From Enhydrobacter aerosaccus (GTDB taxonomy: Bacteria; Pseudomonadota; Alphaproteobacteria; Reyranellales; Reyranellaceae): a DNA stretch of 35,328 nt. The translations under genes were made by a program, and so were the position numbers. Under the pieces are notes generated by a model. That model had not been told where the DNA came from. It ran no database searches and saw only the letters and a list, made by a program, of their open reading frames with translations. The DNA is taken from assembly GCA_903915535.1 (NCBI GenBank), contig CAIWTJ010000058.1, positions 1 to 35,328 of the forward strand. The letters are read 5' to 3'. Shown in pieces: positions 8,185 to 16,304 of this stretch; the stretch's first letter is position 1; each line of letters starts with the position of its first letter.

Positions 8185-8260
8185 GCCCCGATAGCTCAGC
8201 TGGTAGAGCACGTCATTCGTAATGATGGGGTCGGCGGTTCGATTCCGTCTCGGGGCACCA
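8185..8260 (+). tRNA. tRNA-Thr (anticodon CGT)
   Basis: A full cloverleaf can be folded: acceptor GCCCCGA (8185-8191) with TCGGGGC (8250-8256), D-arm GCTC...GAGC, anticodon stem CGTCA/TGATG with loop TTCGTAA, a 5-base variable loop, and T-arm GGCGG/CCGTC with loop TTCGATT. The 3' CCA is encoded (8258-8260). The anticodon CGT reads ACG (Thr). It marks the left edge of the accessory region. Confidence 0.95.
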
Positions 8261-8306
8261 TATTTCTTATCGTTTTACTGAGGTCAGCTGAGGTTCCTTT
8301 TGTGCA

Positions 8307-8325
8307 GGGGACACAGGGGGACACA
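8307..8325 (+). repeat. Short direct repeat GGGGACACA x2
   Basis: Two perfect copies of GGGGACACA are separated by one G, giving a 10-base period, 46 bases after the tRNA-Thr 3' end. They could be arm-type binding sites or the residue of an integrated element; no protein partner is visible. Confidence 0.45.
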
Positions 8326-8428
8326 TGCGGACGAGTTTCGCGGATTTTCTCTTTAAGTATCTTGCTGATTCTTCCAACGTCACACCGCGCACCGCTACAC
8401 TCGAAACAGACGATGAGAAGGGCAAGAC

Positions 8429-8638
8429 ATGGGCGATACGGAAAGTAACTATCCGGGCAAGCTTGTAGATGTTCCGAGCTGCCGAGACCCGAAAACGACG
8501 GGACTAACATTCAAGATCCAGTACGCCTCGGCAGTTTTGCCGTTCTACGTCGCTGGCCCAAAGATACCGAAGCAAAGCCCGACATCGGCGCTGGCAACGG
8601 GTGCACTACTCCGTTGTTCCCGAGATATGCAATTTTAG
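8429..8638 (+). CDS. Hypothetical 69-residue protein (doubtful)
   Basis: This open frame starts MGDTESNYPGKLVDVPSC and ends at TAG. A possible ribosome site (GAAGGG) lies about 7 bases before the ATG. The peptide has no signal sequence, membrane helix or motif that I recognise. It lies in the gene-poor stretch between the tRNA and the metalloprotease pseudogene. It may be a fragment of an older gene or chance. It is listed only because of the plausible start. Confidence 0.2.
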   Translation: MGDTESNYPGKLVDVPSCRDPKTTGLTFKIQYASAVLPFYVAGPKIPKQSPTSALATGALLRCSRDMQF

Positions 8639-8909
8639 AGGGAACAAGCGCGCCGCCGCGCGGTTGGGCGGGGCGGCCCGTGTACGCTACTGGCTACCCT
8701 TTCGGTAGGGTCGAGCCGGGAGGCAAAACGCTAACCGTCTGACGCGCCGGGCCCCTTCAGGATGCGGGACCATTGTTCAGTGTTGGCGAGATATTCGGTG
8801 TGAGACCGGACAGGAGCCCGGTGCCGGCGCCCAGCACAGAGGCAGCAGCTTCAAAGGCAGGCCCGGCGTCTCCGGCGGAAGGACTGCCACGGGAAAGCAA
8901 GACTTCCCC

Positions 8910-9501
8910 ATGACTCTCAAGAGCTTTGGCACGGGTCTGGTTTGTCTGCTTGCTTTCAGTGCGTCCGCGCGCGCCGAGGAGATCAAGCTGTCGATCGATT
9001 CCGGATTCACGCTGTAGGAACGAGCCTCGATCCTCCGGGCCGTCAACGAGTGGAACGTGGACCTCCAAGGTGTCCGCCGCATCGAGATCGCAGAGGGCGA
9101 CTGGCTCATCACCGCCACGAACGCCTCCGGCATTGCCAACGCAAGCCAGTGCGCGGCAGGCGTCACGCACCGCCCCAGCCTCCGCATCGAGCTTCGATCC
9201 AACTGCATGTCGCGCGGCGCTATCGGGCCCGTCACGCTCCACGAACTCGGACATATGCTCGGCCTGGGGCACACCACCCATACCCGCATGGACCCCAACT
9301 GCTGCTTCGATTCCCAAGCGGTACGTCTCTGGTGCCTACGAAATGCAGTGCCATGTGAGCTTTTCGAGCACGGATGCCGATCGCTATGATGTCGCGATCA
9401 GCGGGCCGGCCGGGCTCGCAAGCGCCTGGCGCGTCGCTCCCGACAGGTGCAAGCGGCTCTTCCTTTTCGATCGAGAGGACATGCTCAATCCGACGAAATA
9501 G
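8910..9501 (+). pseudogene. Secreted matrixin-like zinc metalloprotease, amber stop plus likely frameshift
   Basis: ATG at 8910 opens a frame with a good signal peptide (MTLKSFGTGLVCLLAFSASARA), then EEIKLSIDSGFTL and an in-frame TAG at 9015-9017. The same frame continues with ERASILRAVNEWN and later TLHELGHMLGLGH, the full HExxHxxGxxH zinc motif of metzincins, followed by TTHTRMDP with a plausible Met-turn. After about 9310 the frame loses sense and stops at 9387-9389. The next frame (+1) then reads YVSGAYEMQC ... FLFDREDMLNPTK to a TAG at 9499-9501, which looks like the displaced C-terminus. The two lesions suggest an inactivated gene. A functional protein would need amber suppression plus a frameshift. 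Confidence 0.65.
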
Positions 9502-9550
9502 AAGTCGGGAGCCTCGTGGCGTCGTCGTTGTGAAGAGGTCTTCCTGGAAG

Positions 9551-10402
9551 CTAGCGTCCGCTTCCGGGCTTCGGCGGGCGCGCGGTCGAGGGGATCCGCT
9601 TGATTCTCTCGATGAGGGTATCCTTGATCTCCGCCTCGATGCGCGCCCTCGCGGTCGAGCCTCCGAGTCTCGTAAGGGGCACGCGGAACATGTCTTCTTC
9701 GGAAATCTGACGGAGAAGATCCAGTGTCATGTCGTATCCAGTCGGCGCGCTGAAGAAGATACCGACGTGAAGCGAAAGTTCGGGACCGTTGTCGCATTGA
9801 TGCCAATGGCCCGCCGGCACGAAGAGAAAATCACCGGGACGCAGAACTTCGTCGAATACCGGCGGCGTTCCTTCCGGCCGGACCGTTTGTGGCGTCGGTG
9901 AAATCGGATTTGTCACCGGCGATCCAAAGATCCGCCAGCGCTTGCTGCCCTCGACCTGAAGGATGATGAGGTCGTCCTCATCGTAGTGCAATTTGAGAGC
10001 GCCGTCGTTGCCGGTAGAGACGATCGCGCCGATTTTGATTGTCTCGCCGGTACTCGCCCCGATATCGGCGCAAAGTTCGTCGAGGGCGGGAACATGCGGT
10101 TGCAGCGGCACCGCGATCACGCTCGCGCCGCTCTCCAGGAGCTTGGCGAGCTTCGATGCGCTGATCCTGCCGTCCTCGACATAGAACAACTCTGGCACCG
10201 GCTCTGCCCGGACATGCACACGCAAACTCGACAGCGGAATTTCGCCCAGGTCGATCATCTTGCGCAGCGCAGTCCAATCGAGCACGCCTTTGAAGGGGGT
10301 GCTCCCCGAGGAGCGCCGGAATGTCATGCTGCGCGTGCGCAAAAGGTCGAGGAATTCGTTCTTCTCCAACGGTGCGACGACTTCTTGCAATGACAACGAC
10401 AT
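9551..10402 (-). CDS. JmjC/cupin-like Fe(II)/2-oxoglutarate oxygenase
   Basis: The 283-residue protein has a JmjC-type double-stranded beta-helix. KLHYDEDDLIILQVEGSKRW (about residues 136-155) carries the HxD iron ligands and the conserved 'QV.G.K.W' strand. RPGDFLFVPAGHWHQC and LSLHVGIFF supply the distal His. The pattern matches cupin_4/ROX-like hydroxylases, which modify residues in proteins or peptides using Fe(II), O2 and 2-oxoglutarate. An N-terminal helical part (residues 1-60) and a C-terminal Arg/Lys-rich helix follow the family layout. It is divergent from the GT39-like gene and lies at the left end of the lasso-like locus; a role as a tailoring hydroxylase is inferred from that context. 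Confidence 0.8.
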   Translation of the reverse strand: MSLSLQEVVAPLEKNEFLDLLRTRSMTFRRSSGSTPFKGVLDWTALRKMIDLGEIPLSSLRVHVRAEPVPELFYVEDGRISASKLAKLLESGASVIAVPLQPHVPALDELCADIGASTGETIKIGAIVSTGNDGALKLHYDEDDLIILQVEGSKRWRIFGSPVTNPISPTPQTVRPEGTPPVFDEVLRPGDFLFVPAGHWHQCDNGPELSLHVGIFFSAPTGYDMTLDLLRQISEEDMFRVPLTRLGGSTARARIEAEIKDTLIERIKRIPSTARPPKPGSGR

Positions 10403-10618
10403 CGGCTGGCCCTGTGTGCTCGACGAGCATAGTCAAGCTTGGCTTACATTTCCACGTACGCGCGCAAGGCAATCACCTGCTGTTGTGTCCGGGTGCGATG
10501 CCCTAGGCTTGTCGCCGGAAAAACCATCAGAGGCCGCGCTTTTGGTCGAAGTGTCGTCGACGCCGTCCTGTTTGTCGAAGCGATCCGGAGGCAACAGCAA
10601 GCGCCTTCCTCACGTTGG

Positions 10619-12187
10619 ATGCGCGCGACCCTTTCATTCATCGATCCTGCGCACGCGCTACGCCTCGGGAGCCATGGCTTGAACATCCTGCAAACCTCGG
10701 CTGGCAGGGTCGGTGCCTTCCTTCAGCGACGGCCTCTTGCCTGGGCATTGCCGCTACAGGCGATCCTGCTGTTCGCGAATCTCGAGCTGCTCGACCCGTG
10801 GACCGACGAAGAATTCGCCTTGTCGACAGCCGCCCAGCCGGTCGGCGAAATCGTTGCCACAGTGGCCCGCAACATCCATCCGCCGCTGTACTATCTGCTG
10901 CTCCACTGGTGGAATGCGTTTCCCTGGAAAATGGGACTGCTGGAAAGCAGCCGCGCGATGTCGTCGGCGTGGGCGATGCTGGCGACGCTGGTGGTCTACG
11001 TCTGCTGGCTGAAGGACCGGGAGCCTCTGTCCTTCCAGGTGCGATTCCTGGCGTTGTGGGTGCTGTCGCCGTGTCTATTGCTGCACGCCCGCATGGCGCG
11101 CTCCTACAGCATGCAAATGGCGCTCGCGGCATTCGTTGTCTGGGCAGCGCTTCGCTGGGCCGATCGTCCCAAGGACCGGTGGCGCTTCGCGATATATGTC
11201 CTCGCAAACGCCGCACTCCTCTACACGCACTATCTGCCGGGAGCCGGCCTGGCCGCCGGCCTGTTCCTGATGCTTCTTGCGCGGCGAAGATACCGGCTGG
11301 CGGCGGTGCAGGCGGCGTCGCTGGCGGTGTTGTATCTGCCGTGGCTGCCAACTCTCCTGGGGGCATTGACCGTGTGGGCGTCGGGCGATGCCGCCCCTGA
11401 AACGAACTCTCTTCTCGTCGACCAGCTCGTCCGCCTTGCCTATCTCTTCGTTGCCTTCGCCTTCGGAGAGACCTTTCCGACGATCGGCATTGTCCTCGCC
11501 ATATTGCTTGCGCCGGTCATGATTCACGCGCTGTGGAAGTCGACCTTTCCGCCGCGGCCGGCGTGGCTCCCCATGGTCCTGATCGCGTGCGGGGTCGCCT
11601 GGGTCGGGGTCAGCAGGATCGAGCAGTTCGTCTTCATGCCGTCGGGACTGTTCTTCGCCCTGCCGTTCTTCCTGCTGCTGATCGCGCGAAACCTGAAGGG
11701 GTGGGCTTTCGCGGCGCTACTGGTGCTGTACGCCTGCGGCGACTACGCCTACTTCGATCGCAGCGGATATCTGGTGAAGCCTTATGCGGCCCCCAACCGC
11801 GAGATGGCCGGAGTGATTCGCGCCGGATCGGCCGGCCGTGAAGCCATCGTCGTGACCGAACCGTTCGGCTCCTATGCGGCGCCACTGGTGGCGCGGCTGG
11901 AGGGGGGCATGCGTGTCGTGGAGCTGGAAAACGAGGAGGTCGCCGCCGATGTGCTGTCGGCGGTTCGGGGCGACAAGGATCGACGCACGGTGATTTGGGT
12001 CTGGCGGCACACGACCGACATTTCTCCCGATGCGTTCGTCACCCGCTTCGAGCAAGAGTTGAGCCTGGGGCGCGACGTCCGGGTGCATGAATTCGTGCCT
12101 TACAGCCTTCCGGAGCGCTGGGCGCGGCGGCTGCTGCGTGGACCCGGGCAGGCGGACTTTTATTATCGCCTGTACGAGGTGCGGTAG
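10619..12187 (+). CDS. GT39/ArnT-like polytopic membrane glycosyltransferase
   Basis: This protein of about 522 residues has the GT-C layout: a first helix (LAWALPLQAILLFANLELL), then DPWTDEEFALS with acidic residues in the first periplasmic loop, then HPPLYYLLLHWWNAFP, the hallmark 'HPPLYY' loop of PMT/ArnT-like enzymes. About ten further helices and a soluble C-terminal domain follow (from about residue 420). GT-C enzymes move sugars or sugar-like groups from polyprenyl-phosphate donors to acceptors on the periplasmic face. The start is uncertain; residues encoded upstream of 10619 look non-coding, so the ATG there was chosen. It converges with the HxA 2OG gene and may glycosylate the peptide or an envelope component. 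Confidence 0.75.
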   Translation: MRATLSFIDPAHALRLGSHGLNILQTSAGRVGAFLQRRPLAWALPLQAILLFANLELLDPWTDEEFALSTAAQPVGEIVATVARNIHPPLYYLLLHWWNAFPWKMGLLESSRAMSSAWAMLATLVVYVCWLKDREPLSFQVRFLALWVLSPCLLLHARMARSYSMQMALAAFVVWAALRWADRPKDRWRFAIYVLANAALLYTHYLPGAGLAAGLFLMLLARRRYRLAAVQAASLAVLYLPWLPTLLGALTVWASGDAAPETNSLLVDQLVRLAYLFVAFAFGETFPTIGIVLAILLAPVMIHALWKSTFPPRPAWLPMVLIACGVAWVGVSRIEQFVFMPSGLFFALPFFLLLIARNLKGWAFAALLVLYACGDYAYFDRSGYLVKPYAAPNREMAGVIRAGSAGREAIVVTEPFGSYAAPLVARLEGGMRVVELENEEVAADVLSAVRGDKDRRTVIWVWRHTTDISPDAFVTRFEQELSLGRDVRVHEFVPYSLPERWARRLLRGPGQADFYYRLYEVR

Positions 12188-12202
12188 ACGCCGGCTCGCC
12201 GC

Positions 12203-12847
12203 TCAGTCCGGCTTCCTGCAGCCAACTCGTGCCTGCTCCTGCAAGGCGAGGGCAGCCTGCGCCCATTCCCGCGCTTTGGCCGGCGGCATGGTCCGATCGA
12301 ATCCGAGGCAAGGACGCCCGTCGTAGAGCCGATCGGCATAAATGCCGTTCTTGTCGACGAAATGGAGGAAGACCTGGATCTGCTGCTGGCCGCGATACGG
12401 CTCGCGCCAATGCTCCACCTCCATGCCCTTGTAGCAGACCATGTCGCCTGGCTCGAGGATCAGCTCATTGCCGTCCATGAAGATCGGCCACGGATCCGGC
12501 GCCGCGTCGACGCAAAGGGTGGCGCTGTACTGACAACTCTCGCGGGCCTTGTGCTTCTCGAGGATAGCGCCTTTCCAATAGATGCGGCCGTAGCTGTAGG
12601 TGGGGAGCAGTGATTTTCCCGTCACGCGTTCGAGCCGGGGCCCAAGACTTAACAACAGGGCCTCGCACACCGGATGACCGTAGGAAACAAAACTGTCCGG
12701 GCACTGCGGGTCGCCGAACCGCTTGGTGTCCTCGAACGGCACTCCTTCAAGGTGGTAGGCGGCGTCCTTGGAGATGACCAGCGAGTCCTTCACCAGCTTC
12801 AAGGTTTCCGCCCCGACGGCACCCTGTATGATCTCGTAGCGATCCAT
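12203..12847 (-). CDS. 2OG-Fe(II) oxygenase-like protein with HxA iron motif (halogenase-like substitution)
   Basis: The 214-residue protein has the strand order of small 2OG-Fe(II) enzymes: PTYSYGRIYWKGAILEKH, SCQYSATLCVD, a WPIFMDG strand, EPGDMVCYKGMEVEHWRE and QVFLHFVDKNG. In relatives the iron site begins with HxDR(E/P)SCE. Here it is H99-K100-A101-R102-E103-S104, so the Asp ligand is Ala; the distal His is H146. Replacement of that Asp by Ala or Gly is the known signature of Fe(II)/2OG halogenases (SyrB2, WelO5), where chloride takes the open site. Halogenation is thus possible, but an inactive or binding-only protein is also possible. It has a good ribosome site (GGGAAG) and is the last gene of a methyltransferase-oxygenase-oxygenase set. 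Confidence 0.7.
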   Translation of the reverse strand: MDRYEIIQGAVGAETLKLVKDSLVISKDAAYHLEGVPFEDTKRFGDPQCPDSFVSYGHPVCEALLLSLGPRLERVTGKSLLPTYSYGRIYWKGAILEKHKARESCQYSATLCVDAAPDPWPIFMDGNELILEPGDMVCYKGMEVEHWREPYRGQQQIQVFLHFVDKNGIYADRLYDGRPCLGFDRTMPPAKAREWAQAALALQEQARVGCRKPD

Positions 12848-12893
12848 CCTGTCTTCCCGCCTTTCCTATTCGTCGCCCGCCAGCGTCACAGGC

Positions 12894-13511
12894 CTAGCCA
12901 CGGAGCCAGATGTTCACCGAGAACCGGCCATCGATGAAGCTGCCTCCCGGGCAAGAGATCGGTTCGACCTCGTGCGGAAGGAACGAGGGAAATGCCAGCA
13001 GGGTGTCGTGTTCTGGCTCGATGGCAGTGGCGTGCACGCTACCGGGAGCAAACAGGCGCAAATTCCCGCCTGTGAATCGGCGCGGGCGGTTGTGCAGATA
13101 GTAGACGAGACTGAGTCGCCGGTTCGCAACATCCGTGATGCCATCGCCGGTGAAGGTGTCGATGTGCGGGCGATAAAAGCCACCGTCGCCATGTTTCACC
13201 AGTTCAATTTCGGCCTCATTTTCTGACGTGTGTCCCATGCCGAAAGCGGTCTCGAGTTCACGCTGCAACAGCAGGGCACGATCGCACAGCAGACAGCTGA
13301 ACGGCCCCAAATCCCGCAGCCGGAGCGACCTTCGGAACGACTGGTTGCTTTTGCCGCCTTCACCGCGATCTGTGCTGCCGATTCCTGTGACTTCGAAGCG
13401 GGCTTCGGCGCCGGCGGCATAAGACAGGATCCCGGCAGCATGCTCGCCGCCCAGCCAAGACGGGAAAAGGCGATGCGGCGTGGGGTTGGCGGGAGTGGCG
13501 GACATTTTCAT
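12894..13511 (-). CDS. 2OG-Fe(II) oxygenase, prolyl-4-hydroxylase-like
   Basis: This protein of about 205 residues carries a complete iron and cosubstrate site: FYRPHIDTF (H116, D118), RRLSLVYYLHN, GGNLRLF, AFPSFLPHEVEPI (H180), and a GRFSVNIW strand whose Arg binds 2-oxoglutarate. This is the SM-20/P4H-like arrangement found in peptide and small-molecule hydroxylases. The start at 13511 (MMKMSATPAN) is chosen because residues from the upstream in-frame start look non-coding; 13541 is the alternative. It lies 61 bases after the methyltransferase and 46 before the HxA protein, suggesting one transcript. A role in hydroxylating the RiPP core is inferred from context. Confidence 0.8.
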   Translation of the reverse strand: MKMSATPANPTPHRLFPSWLGGEHAAGILSYAAGAEARFEVTGIGSTDRGEGGKSNQSFRRSLRLRDLGPFSCLLCDRALLLQRELETAFGMGHTSENEAEIELVKHGDGGFYRPHIDTFTGDGITDVANRRLSLVYYLHNRPRRFTGGNLRLFAPGSVHATAIEPEHDTLLAFPSFLPHEVEPISCPGGSFIDGRFSVNIWLRG

Positions 13512-13572
13512 CATAGTCGGCAATCCATCCCCGGGCCGCAATGCCGAGGCTGCAGGATAGAGATCCGAACGG

Positions 13573-15141
13573 TTAGCCGGCGGTGGTCGCGCGATCAGCC
13601 GGTGCGTTGGGCAGAATCATCAGGGCGGCGAAGACCGGCAAGCAGGTGAAAAAATAGAGGGCTTCTTTCTGAAGGTCGATCTCAAGAGGTGCCTTGCCGC
13701 GTACGGCGGCGAGCGGCGTGGCCTCTTCGATCGCAATTGCACGCGACACGAATGCTGCCCATTCGTTCGGAGTGTTCGCTCCATTACGCACGGCCCAAAG
13801 GAAAATACGCTGGATGCGAGGGACGGGCACGCCGCCGCCGGTCACGGGAGACGCTAGGACGACAATGTCGTCGTCGGTCAGGGATCGCCGCAGAAATTCG
13901 TCGTTGAGACGCCGGCAGGCCTCGACCTTCTCGGGAGCCACAGAGGTCGCCTGGGCGGGATGTGCAATGCCGGCGTCGATCAGGATCATCAATGCGCGGA
14001 AGATCGCCCTTTCCTCGAAGTCTTTCGGAGCAAGGGCATCGATCATCTCCCCCAGCGTCTTCGGCCGATAGTCGCGGCTGCCCAGGAGATCGAGGATCTC
14101 GCTGAAGGCGGGGCCACTGAGCGCGATTTCGCCGGCCGGCGTTTTCGTCATCATGGATTTTGCATGAAATAGCGGGACGACAAGCACGAACGACAGCTCG
14201 CGATCTAGTGCGGCAGGTTTCACGCCCGGAACATACGCGTTGCTCTTCACAAACAAGTCGCATCGGATTTTCCTGGGCCTCAGGAATTCCTTTGCCGTCT
14301 CGCGAAGCCAGAAATCGTCGATCTTGGAAAGTGTTTGAAGGCCATTCGATGGGAAGTTGAGGTCGTCGTACTGATCGAGTGGAGACATGCTGCCTACAAA
14401 CTGCAGCGACGCCTCGCGCAATTTGGCGGCCGTGTCGGCAAGCAGCTCCGGGCGCCAATTCTCTTGCATGTATTCGTGAATGACGTTCTGTGGGGAAGCC
14501 TGCCCGACCATTTCCAATACTTCGGAGAAGGCGGCGTTGTCGAAATACGCACTTCCCGCGTCGCGCAGAGAGGTCGCAAGGTGAATGCCCGACTGCAGGG
14601 CGGCCACGGAATTCCGTGTTCCGCTGCCGATTTTCGCATGCAATCGCAACAGTCGTTGCAAGGGAACCACTCCGGCATTTTTAGGTAATGCCAGCGAGTT
14701 CAGACAGAACAGCCCTCCATCCACGAGGCACTTGCGCAGCAGCTCGACGATCGCCTTACGGTTGGACTCCGATACCCAGGACCAGACACCCAGAGCCACG
14801 ATGACGTCGAATTGCGGAAGATCCGGAAAGGTAAGGAGTTCCTCGAACGTCACGCCGAGCACGTTCAGGCCGGAATGCGCGCATTCGGCCAGGCGCTCGG
14901 CGCCGGCAACGTGCACCGGATTTACGTCGGTCCCCCAATAGGCGCCCGGGCTCGCGGCAGCATGGACATTCAGGGAAATGCCGCCGCCATATCCCAGTTC
15001 GAGGTAGCGCAGGCGCCCCGAGGACGGGAAGGGAAGCGCGCGGGAATTCGCGGCGAGCCTAAGAAACGCCGGAGAGATCTCTGGATAGTAGGCGAAGTTG
15101 TACGGCACCTCCGTCACGTAGCCGTCGATCTCCCGATGCAT
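13573..15141 (-). CDS. Class I SAM-dependent methyltransferase with regulatory domain
   Basis: This 522-residue protein begins with a Rossmann methyltransferase domain: YLELGYGGGISLNVHAA (motif I, about residues 46-62), WGTDVNP (acidic end of strand 2), FDVIVALGVWSWVSES and GGLFCLNSLALP. The rest matches the 'methyltransferase regulatory domain' of proteins annotated as PKMT-like: DRELSFVLVVPLFHAK, a winged-helix-like segment (TLGEMIDALAPKDFEERAIFRALMILIDAGIAHPA), and an all-helical C-terminus. It is the first gene of a minus-strand set with two 2OG proteins and has a strong GGAGAAGAGG ribosome site. The acceptor is unknown; the locus suggests a peptide side chain, but SAM-dependent protein lysine methylation is another option. 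Confidence 0.85.
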   Translation of the reverse strand: MHREIDGYVTEVPYNFAYYPEISPAFLRLAANSRALPFPSSGRLRYLELGYGGGISLNVHAAASPGAYWGTDVNPVHVAGAERLAECAHSGLNVLGVTFEELLTFPDLPQFDVIVALGVWSWVSESNRKAIVELLRKCLVDGGLFCLNSLALPKNAGVVPLQRLLRLHAKIGSGTRNSVAALQSGIHLATSLRDAGSAYFDNAAFSEVLEMVGQASPQNVIHEYMQENWRPELLADTAAKLREASLQFVGSMSPLDQYDDLNFPSNGLQTLSKIDDFWLRETAKEFLRPRKIRCDLFVKSNAYVPGVKPAALDRELSFVLVVPLFHAKSMMTKTPAGEIALSGPAFSEILDLLGSRDYRPKTLGEMIDALAPKDFEERAIFRALMILIDAGIAHPAQATSVAPEKVEACRRLNDEFLRRSLTDDDIVVLASPVTGGGVPVPRIQRIFLWAVRNGANTPNEWAAFVSRAIAIEEATPLAAVRGKAPLEIDLQKEALYFFTCLPVFAALMILPNAPADRATTAG

Positions 15142-15258
15142 GGGCCTCTTCTCCGCCTCGGCACTTGATGCGACTGTGAAAGTCCAGTTATCGCTTGGCT
15201 GAACGCAATTCCCATTCCATCGTAAGGCGCTGGGGTCGATCGATCAAAGGGGGCTGCG

Positions 15259-15834
15259 GTGGGCAAAGAAAGCGAGCCGATTGTGAGCGTCCGTCAGCTC
15301 GATGGGCGTTCCATATTCGTCGTCGATGGACTGGTCCAGCCTGACGTTGTCGAAGTGATCTATCGCAGTTTGCGGTCGCTGAGTTTCGATCTCGCGGACT
15401 ACGACACCGAATCCACCGCAGAGGTGCAACACTGGCTGCACGAGTTCGAGCCGGCGCTGTTCAAGGCAAACCCGATTTTCGGTGCCTGGTTCGACCTCAT
15501 CGTGACCAAGACGCAGGAGCTCTTTCCGGCGAACCGGCTTTCGTTGTGCCGCGTCCATTGCAACAGCCATCTCTATGGTGATCTTCAGCATGCGCATCGT
15601 GACGTCACGCCGGGCGTGACGGCGCTCTATTTCGGCAACGCCAAGTGGATCGACGACTGGCAGGGTGAAGTGTTGTTCTACGATCTCGCCGGGGAGCCCC
15701 ACCAGGCGGTCGCGCCCAAGCCCGGCCGGGTCGTCCTTTTTCCCGGAGATATCCTCCATCGGGGCGGGGTGCCTTCGCGCAAGTGCTTCGAGCCCAGGCT
15801 GTCCGTCGCGTTCAAGTTCGCGGCCGATGAATGA
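15259..15834 (+). CDS. 2OG-Fe(II) oxygenase family protein
   Basis: The 191-residue protein has LQHAHRDVTPGVTALYFGN (HRD iron ligands, about residues 112-116), EVLFYDLAG, PKPGRVVLFPGDILHRGGVPS (distal His) and EPRLSVAFKF with the Arg that binds 2-oxoglutarate. The ligand set is complete. The GTG start at 15259 is supported by AAAGGGGG just upstream; there is no signal peptide. It is divergent from the methyltransferase (117 bases apart) and convergent with the next 2OG gene (20 bases between stops). It is one of six 2OG-type proteins in this stretch and probably acts on the same pathway, although its substrate is unknown. Confidence 0.8.
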   Translation: MGKESEPIVSVRQLDGRSIFVVDGLVQPDVVEVIYRSLRSLSFDLADYDTESTAEVQHWLHEFEPALFKANPIFGAWFDLIVTKTQELFPANRLSLCRVHCNSHLYGDLQHAHRDVTPGVTALYFGNAKWIDDWQGEVLFYDLAGEPHQAVAPKPGRVVLFPGDILHRGGVPSRKCFEPRLSVAFKFAADE

Positions 15835-15854
15835 GCGCGGGTCCCCGTGAAGCG

Positions 15855-16304
15855 CTAGATCTTCTTCGTCCAGGGATTGATGCTGATGGAGAAGCGTGTT
15901 CCCACGAAGGGCGACACTCCGTGCGGAATGCCGGGGGAAAAAAGCAATAGACGGTTCGTGCGCGGAAAACATCGCATCGTATCGGTATAGAACTCGCCTC
16001 CGACCATGTTCTCGACCGACGCATAGTAGACCGCGCTGCATTGCGGCAGTTCGAGTTTGCCCTGTTCGCGATACAGCGTCTCGTTCTTGTCGATGTGGCG
16101 GTCCGGGTTCGAGCGATTTTGCCACATCTCGTAGCCGACCACCCGATCCAGGTCGAAGTAGCTCCGGCCGATCTCGAGTATCCTCTCGTGAAGCGGGCTC
16201 ACGCCCATGTCGTACCAGCGCTCCGCTTCGCTGTAGTCGAATGCGGTGAACGCCCTGATCGTTGCCGCGTCGAAGACATCGTCCAGGATGATCAGCTTGT
16301 CCAT
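15855..16304 (-). CDS. Small 2OG-Fe(II) oxygenase family protein
   Basis: This 149-residue protein begins MDKLIILDDVFDAATI. It has NPDRHIDKNET (HxD ligands near residues 72-74), CSAVYYASVENMVGGEFYTD, LLLFSPGIPHGVSPF (distal His) and GTRFSISINPWTKK with the 2OG-binding Arg. It is short but complete for the core double-stranded beta-helix of the P4H-like fold. Its ATG overlaps the stop of the PhyH gene (TGATG, 16302-16306), so the two are translationally coupled. A longer in-frame start at 16541 would merely translate the PhyH gene out of frame. It is probably a tailoring oxygenase working with the PhyH protein. Confidence 0.8.
   Translation of the reverse strand: MDKLIILDDVFDAATIRAFTAFDYSEAERWYDMGVSPLHERILEIGRSYFDLDRVVGYEMWQNRSNPDRHIDKNETLYREQGKLELPQCSAVYYASVENMVGGEFYTDTMRCFPRTNRLLLFSPGIPHGVSPFVGTRFSISINPWTKKI

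Larger units (their letters stand above)
8261..8909. other. Gene-poor stretch downstream of the tRNA
   Basis: This stretch of about 650 bases has no convincing gene. It starts relatively AT-rich. It holds the direct repeat GGGGACACA at 8307-8315 and 8317-8325. A doubtful 69-codon frame (8429-8638) is listed separately. A small hairpin CTACC/GGTAG lies around 8693-8708. Tandem short repeats next to a tRNA 3' end are what is often left at an integration site, but no integrase or second copy of the tRNA end was seen. Confidence 0.4.

Noticed and set aside
8196..8510. A minus-strand open frame across the tRNA giving a peptide with VPRDGIEPPTPS
   Set aside because: This is the well-known spurious translation of a tRNA gene on the opposite strand, not a protein.
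9015..9017. Programmed amber readthrough or recoding in the metalloprotease
   Set aside because: No stimulatory element was seen, and a second lesion (frameshift near 9310-9345) makes plain inactivation more likely.
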